Source of the DNA: Streptomyces sp. TRM68416
GTDB lineage: Bacteria > Actinomycetota > Actinomycetes > Streptomycetales > Streptomycetaceae
Direction of reading: 5' to 3'
Length of the DNA stretch: 64,000 nucleotides
Assembly: GCF_014596915.1 (NCBI RefSeq)
Contig: NZ_JACVWU010000008.1
Coordinates: 233,690-297,689 of the forward strand
The notes under the pieces were generated by a model. The model made no database searches and was not told the origin of the DNA. It worked only from the letters and a program-made list of their open reading frames with translations. Positions 59,865 through 64,000 of the stretch are shown here, one piece after another. The number at the start of each line of letters is the position of its first letter. The first letter of the stretch is position 1. A program made the translations under genes and the position numbers.

Positions 59865-60419
59865 TCAGCCCCGGCCGTGCTCCGCGGCCCACGCCTCGAT
59901 CGTGTCGGCGGCCCGGTCGAACGCCTCCGTCCGCGCCAGGAAGTCCGCGCCGTGCGTGGTGAGCAGCGGCGGCGCGTCATCCGCGGACCGGTCGACCCGT
60001 ACGAGGGCCACGGCCTGTCCCTGCACCGTGCGCGGCAGCCCGAGCCAGCGCACCGGCTGCTGCACCGTGCGTACCGCAACGACCCGATCCCACGGCGTCG
60101 TACGCGTGCGGAAGAACCCCGCGTGGCGCAGTCCCTGCGGGCTCACCCACACGCCCATGCGCAGCAATCTCAGCGCGACCGCGATGACGAGCAGGGCGAC
60201 GCCGAAGAAGGCCCCGGCCGCGGACACCGTGCCGGTCAGCGCGATGATCACGGCCGCGAACAGCACGTAGGACGCGAGCAGCAGCAACAGCGCCGCCGCG
60301 CCGACGCGCCATGGCCCGGGACGGTAGGGGCGCCGCCAGCGGTCACGGTCGTCGAAGGGCAACGCGACATCGTCGGCTGCCTCGAACGCGCGGTCGGCCG
60401 TCAGGAAGGGCAGGGGCAC
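59865..60419 (-). CDS. PH-domain-like membrane protein
   Basis: A 184-residue protein. Two membrane helices ('VGAAALLLLLASYVLFAAVIIAL' and 'AAGAFFGVALLVIAVALRLL') are followed by a bacterial PH-like domain ('MGVWVSPQGLRHAGFFRTRTTPWDRVVAVRTVQQPVRWLGLPRTVQG'). Such proteins are common in Streptomyces and have no assigned role. GTG start with GAGGAT eight bases upstream. It converges with the dapB operon and is followed on the same strand, upstream, by another small membrane protein gene. Confidence 0.8.
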   Translation of the reverse strand: MPLPFLTADRAFEAADDVALPFDDRDRWRRPYRPGPWRVGAAALLLLLASYVLFAAVIIALTGTVSAAGAFFGVALLVIAVALRLLRMGVWVSPQGLRHAGFFRTRTTPWDRVVAVRTVQQPVRWLGLPRTVQGQAVALVRVDRSADDAPPLLTTHGADFLARTEAFDRAADTIEAWAAEHGRG

Positions 60420-60522
60420 GGCGGATCCTCACTCAGTCCATGCTGGGGCTGTGCCCGGTGAGGCTATCGACCCGTGTCCGCGCTCACCACCCTTGGGGGT
60501 CCGGATGGGGCGAGTCCCGGCC

Positions 60523-60762
60523 TCAGCGCCCGTCGGTCGCCTCGGACTGCTGTGTCTGCTGGGGCGACTGGTCCAGGGAGAGCGCCGGCATCCCGAGGAC
60601 GAGGGAACCCACCAGGGCGGCGACGATGGTGAGGCCCAGGAGCCAGCGCCCCGCTATCTGCCCGGCGGACAGCTTCTCCCGCGGCGGGGGAGCGACATTG
60701 CTGCGGAACCTGTCTGCCTCGGCGACGAAGGCGAACGGGACGGGCTCACGCCGACGGACCAT
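60523..60762 (-). CDS. Small single-pass membrane protein
   Basis: A 79-residue protein with a charged N-terminus ('VRRREPVPFAFVAEADRFRSN'), one membrane helix ('WLLGLTIVAALVGSLVLGMPAL') and a short Gln/Ser-rich outer tail. No domain is recognised. It lies divergently from dapA with a 324-base gap holding the dapA promoter and leader hairpin. Confidence 0.65.
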   Translation of the reverse strand: MVRRREPVPFAFVAEADRFRSNVAPPPREKLSAGQIAGRWLLGLTIVAALVGSLVLGMPALSLDQSPQQTQQSEATDGR

Positions 60763-60934
60763 GGGGGAGGCACTCCTCTCTCAGCTCGAATACTTCACTG
60801 TTGTTGGTACAGACGCGCGAGTGCCACAAAAGGTGCCCTGATGCCCCGAATTCGCTGAACTTGCCGCACCTCTGTTTCCCTCCGTCCCCGCGGGCGGGCA
60901 CAGATGTACGGGTCAGCCTCACGAAGTGTCCGTA

Positions 60935-60964
60935 TTGCGGCATTTAGAGAAGTTCATCTAGCCT
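60935..60964 (+). promoter_or_regulatory. Predicted dapA promoter
   Basis: TTGCGG (60935-60940), an 18-base spacer and TAGCCT (60959-60964) fit a Streptomyces housekeeping promoter. The start would fall near 60971, about 116 bases before dapA. Confidence 0.5.
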
Positions 60965-60975
60965 GATCAAACGGA

Positions 60976-61013
60976 CCCGGCACTGCTTGAACCCCCGAGC
61001 AGGCAGTGCCGGG
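60976..61013 (+). promoter_or_regulatory. Hairpin at the 5' end of the dapA leader
   Basis: CCCGGCACTGC (60976-60986) pairs perfectly with GCAGTGCCGGG (61003-61013) across a 16-base loop. It would form right at the start of the predicted mRNA. Since no plus-strand gene ends nearby, it is not an ordinary terminator; it could protect the 5' end or act in attenuation. Confidence 0.5.
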
Positions 61014-61086
61014 CTCCACCTTTGTCCTGACTTTTCCCGCACCCCGAGGGCAGACCCTGCCTTGAGCAACGAGTAGCGTGTAACCC

Positions 61087-61986
61087 ATGGCTCCGACCTC
61101 CACTCCGCAGACCCCCTTCGGGCGGGTCCTCACCGCCATGGTCACGCCTTTCACGGCGGACGGCGCACTCGACCTCGACGGCGCGCAGCGGCTCGCCACG
61201 CACCTGGTGGACGCAGGCAACGACGGCCTGATCATCAACGGCACCACCGGTGAGTCGCCCACCACCAGCGATGCGGAGAAATCGGACCTCGTACGAGCCG
61301 TACTGGAGGCGGTCGGCGACCGGGCCCACGTCGTCGCCGGCGTCGGCACCAACGACACCCACCACAGCATCGAACTCGCCCGCGAGGCCGAGCGGATCGG
61401 CGCCCACGGCCTCCTGGTCGTCACGCCGTACTACAACAAGCCCCCGCAGGAAGGTCTCTACCGTCACTTCACGGCCGTAGCCGACACGACCGCCCTGCCG
61501 GTCATGCTCTACGACATCCCCGGCCGCAGCGGCGTCCCGATCAGCACGGAGACACTCGTCCGCCTCGCCGAGCACCCCCGGATCGTCGCCAACAAGGACG
61601 CCAAGGGCGACCTCGGCCGCGCCGGCTGGGCCATCGCCCGCTCCGGCCTCGCCTGGTACTCCGGCGACGACATGCTGAACCTGCCCCTGCTCTCCGTGGG
61701 TGCGGTCGGCTTCGTCTCCGTCGTCGGCCATGTCGTCACCCCCGAACTGCGCGCCCTGGTCGAGGCGTACACCAGTGGTGACGTCCAGAAGGCAACCGAG
61801 ATCCACCAGAAGCTGCTCCCGGTCTACACGGGCATGTTCCGCACCCAGGGCGTCATGACCACGAAGGCCGCACTCACCCTCCAGGGCCTGCCCGCAGGAC
61901 CGCTGCGCGCCCCCATGATCGAGTGCTCGCGCGAAGAGATCGAGCAGCTCAAGATCGATCTTGCCGCCGGCGGGGTACAGCTCTAG
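61087..61986 (+). CDS. dapA: 4-hydroxy-tetrahydrodipicolinate synthase
   Basis: A 299-residue TIM-barrel aldolase that condenses pyruvate and aspartate semialdehyde, the first committed step to diaminopimelate and lysine. 'DGLIINGTTGESPTTSDAEK' carries the conserved Thr-Thr, 'VVTPYYNKPPQEGLYRHF' the catalytic Tyr, and 'RIVANKDAKGDL' the Schiff-base Lys (about residue 169). The ATG at 61087 lacks a strong ribosome binding site. RNase J follows 151 bases downstream, as in mycobacteria. Confidence 0.97.
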   Translation: MAPTSTPQTPFGRVLTAMVTPFTADGALDLDGAQRLATHLVDAGNDGLIINGTTGESPTTSDAEKSDLVRAVLEAVGDRAHVVAGVGTNDTHHSIELAREAERIGAHGLLVVTPYYNKPPQEGLYRHFTAVADTTALPVMLYDIPGRSGVPISTETLVRLAEHPRIVANKDAKGDLGRAGWAIARSGLAWYSGDDMLNLPLLSVGAVGFVSVVGHVVTPELRALVEAYTSGDVQKATEIHQKLLPVYTGMFRTQGVMTTKAALTLQGLPAGPLRAPMIECSREEIEQLKIDLAAGGVQL

Positions 61987-62086
61987 CAACAGACTTCGCG
62001 CGCTCCGCCGCGCACAGACTTCACAACTGAATACGCAGGCCACCGGTGCCTGCACCACAACGACAACTGCTTATGCACGAACGTCA

Positions 62087-62120
62087 CGCGCGCCACGTGC
62101 CCACCGGTACGTGGCGCGCG
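62087..62120 (+). promoter_or_regulatory. Hairpin immediately upstream of the RNase J ribosome binding site
   Basis: CGCGCGCCACGT (62087-62098) pairs perfectly with ACGTGGCGCGCG (62109-62120), loop 10 bases. It is followed by CGTTT and then the GAGGAG of the next gene. It could end the dapA transcript or control translation/decay of the RNase J mRNA. Confidence 0.6.
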
Positions 62121-62137
62121 CGTTTGAGGAGAGTCTT

Positions 62138-63823
62138 TTGAGTCATCCGCATCCTGAACTCGGCTCGCCCCCGCCGCTCCCCGAAGGCGGCCTGCGAGTC
62201 ACCCCGCTCGGCGGCCTCGGCGAGATCGGCCGGAACATGACGGTCTTCGAGTACGGCGGCCGCCTGCTGATCGTCGACTGCGGAGTGCTCTTCCCCGAGG
62301 AGGAGCAGCCCGGAATCGACCTGATCCTGCCGGACTTCTCGTCCATCCGGGACCGCCTCGACGACATCGAGGGCATCGTCCTCACCCATGGTCACGAGGA
62401 CCACATCGGTGGTGTCCCCTTCCTCCTGCGCGAGAAGCCGGACATCCCGCTGATCGGCTCCAAGCTGACCCTCGCGCTCATCGAGGCCAAGCTCCAGGAG
62501 CACCGCATCCGCCCGTACACCCTTGAGGTGGCGGAGGGGCACCGCGAGCGCATCGGCCCCTTCGACTGCGAGTTCGTCGCCGTCAACCACTCCATCCCCG
62601 ACGCCCTGGCCGTCGCCATCCGCACCCCCGCGGGCATGGTGGTGCACACGGGCGACTTCAAGATGGACCAGCTCCCGCTGGACAATCGGCTCACCGACCT
62701 CCACGCGTTCGCCCGCCTGAGCGAGGAGGGCATCGACCTCCTGCTCAGCGACTCCACGAACGCCGAGGTCCCCGGCTTCACCCCGCACGAGCGCGACATC
62801 TCCAACGTCCTGCGCCAGGTCTTCGCCGGCGCCCGCAAGCGGATCATCGTGGCGAGCTTCGCCAGCCACGTCCACCGCATCCAGCAGATCCTGGACGCGG
62901 CACACGAGTACGGCCGCCGGGTCGCCTTCGTCGGCCGCTCGATGGTCCGCAACATGGGCATCGCACGCGACCTGGGCTACCTGAAGGTCCCCCCGGGCCT
63001 GGTCGTCGACGTGAAGACGCTGGACGACCTCCCGGACAGCGAGGTCGTGCTCGTCTGTACGGGCTCGCAGGGCGAACCGATGGCGGCGCTCTCGCGCATG
63101 GCCAACCGCGACCACCAGATCCGCATCGTCCAGGGCGACACCGTGATCCTGGCGTCGTCGCTGATCCCCGGCAACGAGAACGCGGTCTACCGCGTGATCA
63201 ACGGCCTGACCCGCTGGGGCGCCAACGTCGTCCACAAGGGCAACGCCAAGGTCCACGTCTCGGGTCACGCCTCGGCCGGCGAGCTGCTGTACTTCTACAA
63301 CATCTGCCGCCCGAAGAACCTCATGCCGGTCCACGGCGAATGGCGCCACCTGCGCGCCAACGCCGAGCTGGGCGCCATGACCGGCGTCCCGCACGACCGC
63401 ATCGTCATCGCCGAGGACGGCGTGGCCGTCGACCTCATCGAGGGCAAGGCCAAGATCTCCGGCAAGGTCCAGGCGGGTTACGTGTACGTCGACGGCCTCT
63501 CGGTCGGCGATGTCGGCGAGCCGGCGCTGAAGGACCGCAAGATCCTCGGGGACGAGGGCATCATCTCGGTCTTCGTGGTCGTGGACGCGTCCACCGGCAA
63601 GATCACGGGCGGCCCGCACATCCAGGCCCGCGGCTCCGGCATTGAGGACTCGGCCTTCGGGGACGTCATCCCGAGGATCACCGAGGTACTGGAGCGGTCG
63701 GCCCAGGACGGAGTGGTGGAGCCCCACCAGCTCCAGCAGCTGGTCCGCCGCACCCTCGGCAAGTGGGTCTCCGACACCTATCGCCGCAGGCCGATGATCC
63801 TCCCTGTGGTGGTGGAGGTCTGA
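62138..63823 (+). CDS. rnj: Ribonuclease J
   Basis: A 561-residue metallo-beta-lactamase/beta-CASP nuclease with 5'-exo and endonuclease activity in mRNA decay and rRNA processing. 'VLTHGHEDHIGG' (from about residue 82) is the main metal motif. 'VAVNHSIPDALAVAI', 'VHTGDFKMD' and 'SDSTNAEVPGFT' are later metal and family motifs. The beta-CASP part has 'IVASFASHVHRIQQI', and 'HVSGHASAGEL' contains the last His ligand. The start is a TTG at 62138 with GAGGAG six bases upstream, giving the usual Streptomyces length; no ATG/GTG nearby fits better. Confidence 0.96.
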   Translation: MSHPHPELGSPPPLPEGGLRVTPLGGLGEIGRNMTVFEYGGRLLIVDCGVLFPEEEQPGIDLILPDFSSIRDRLDDIEGIVLTHGHEDHIGGVPFLLREKPDIPLIGSKLTLALIEAKLQEHRIRPYTLEVAEGHRERIGPFDCEFVAVNHSIPDALAVAIRTPAGMVVHTGDFKMDQLPLDNRLTDLHAFARLSEEGIDLLLSDSTNAEVPGFTPHERDISNVLRQVFAGARKRIIVASFASHVHRIQQILDAAHEYGRRVAFVGRSMVRNMGIARDLGYLKVPPGLVVDVKTLDDLPDSEVVLVCTGSQGEPMAALSRMANRDHQIRIVQGDTVILASSLIPGNENAVYRVINGLTRWGANVVHKGNAKVHVSGHASAGELLYFYNICRPKNLMPVHGEWRHLRANAELGAMTGVPHDRIVIAEDGVAVDLIEGKAKISGKVQAGYVYVDGLSVGDVGEPALKDRKILGDEGIISVFVVVDASTGKITGGPHIQARGSGIEDSAFGDVIPRITEVLERSAQDGVVEPHQLQQLVRRTLGKWVSDTYRRRPMILPVVVEV

Positions 63824-63851
63824 CGGACCGTCGGCCTCCGTACGCGTGAAC

Positions 63852-63895
63852 CTGGAGCGGGGCGCCTCGATTTGCATCGGGGCGCCCCGCTCCAG
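63852..63895 (+). terminator. Strong hairpin terminator after RNase J
   Basis: CTGGAGCGGGGCGCC (63852-63866) pairs perfectly with its complement (63881-63895), and four more inner pairs leave a 6-base loop. It starts 28 bases past the stop. Such a strong stop would isolate the following rRNA operon. Confidence 0.85.
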
Positions 63896-63964
63896 TACGT
63901 TTACGGCTCCGCCTGAACGGGAACCCGGTCGCTTCGTGCGCCGGAACCAGTCCCCGAAGGGGGC

Positions 63965-64000
63965 GGGAAATCCGGCTCAGAACTTCTGATAAAGTCGGAG
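63965..64000 (+). promoter_or_regulatory. Probable start of an rRNA operon promoter/leader
   Basis: The last bases, GGCTCAGAACTTCTGATAAA then GTCGGAG, match the tandem promoter region that I recognise upstream of 16S rRNA genes in Streptomyces, where CTGATAAAGTCGGA is a recurring element. TAAAGT at 63990-63995 would be a -10 hexamer. The rRNA genes themselves would begin beyond the window. Confidence 0.5.

Noticed and set aside
60976..61013. Lysine riboswitch upstream of dapA
   Set aside because: The leader is too short and has one simple stem; the multi-helix lysine riboswitch core is not visible.

Overview
The window is a very high-GC chromosomal segment whose genes use G/C in almost all third codon positions, often start with GTG, and sit behind GGAGG-type ribosome binding sites. 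The gene order (dxr - site-2 protease - ispG; proS; rimP-nusA-ylxR-infB-DUF503-rbfA-truB; ribF; an ESX/type VII secretion cluster; rpsO-pnp-M16 peptidase-dapB; dapA-RNase J) and the protein sequences themselves are those of a Streptomyces chromosome core. I assign it to Streptomyces; I cannot name the species.

Layout. (1) 1-6310: a carbohydrate locus with the end of a GH95 alpha-L-fucosidase, a secreted GH12 endoglucanase/xyloglucanase, a sulfotransferase-family protein, a GH31 alpha-xylosidase/glucosidase and a LacI-type repressor whose promoter is bracketed by GAAGCGCTTC operators. The three hydrolase families together fit breakdown of fucosylated xyloglucan. (2) 6599-8530: a large acyl-CoA dehydrogenase followed by short tandem repeats. 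(3) 8697-12615: dxr, an M50 membrane protease and ispG, linking two MEP isoprenoid steps with intramembrane proteolysis. (4) 12810-15991: two GNAT acetyltransferases and proS. (5) 16340-18312, minus strand: a kinase-fold protein lacking its catalytic residues, a ferritin-like DUF4439 protein and a lipoprotein. (6) 18509-25457: the transcription/translation operon rimP, nusA, ylxR, infB, DUF503, rbfA, truB. (7) 25717-30775: a small ORF, a 1,260-residue trypsin-like/STAND-type NTPase with substituted catalytic residues, and ribF.

(8) 30850-54089 is a complete ESX (type VII) secretion cluster without eccA. It holds an EspI-like MinD/ParA ATPase with a long Pro/Gln-rich region, a companion protein, EccE, EccB, mycosin, a lone DUF397 protein and an EsxB/EsxA pair. 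A long minus-strand operon then reads EccC - PE-like - PPE-like - second mycosin - small helical protein - 775-residue WXG-type putative effector - lipoprotein, and EccD diverges from EccC. The last three genes of that operon resemble the partner-toxin-immunity layout of LXG effector operons and are the most interesting part of the window.

(9) 54273-63823: rpsO, pnp, M16 peptidase, dapB, a membrane protein, two small minus-strand membrane proteins, dapA and RNase J, so the mRNA-decay enzymes PNPase and RNase J lie near lysine/diaminopimelate genes. The last bases (about 63965-64000) look like the promoter/leader of an rRNA operon starting just beyond the window. Convergent gene ends are marked by very stable hairpins. 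No tRNA, CRISPR array, prophage or insertion sequence was seen.
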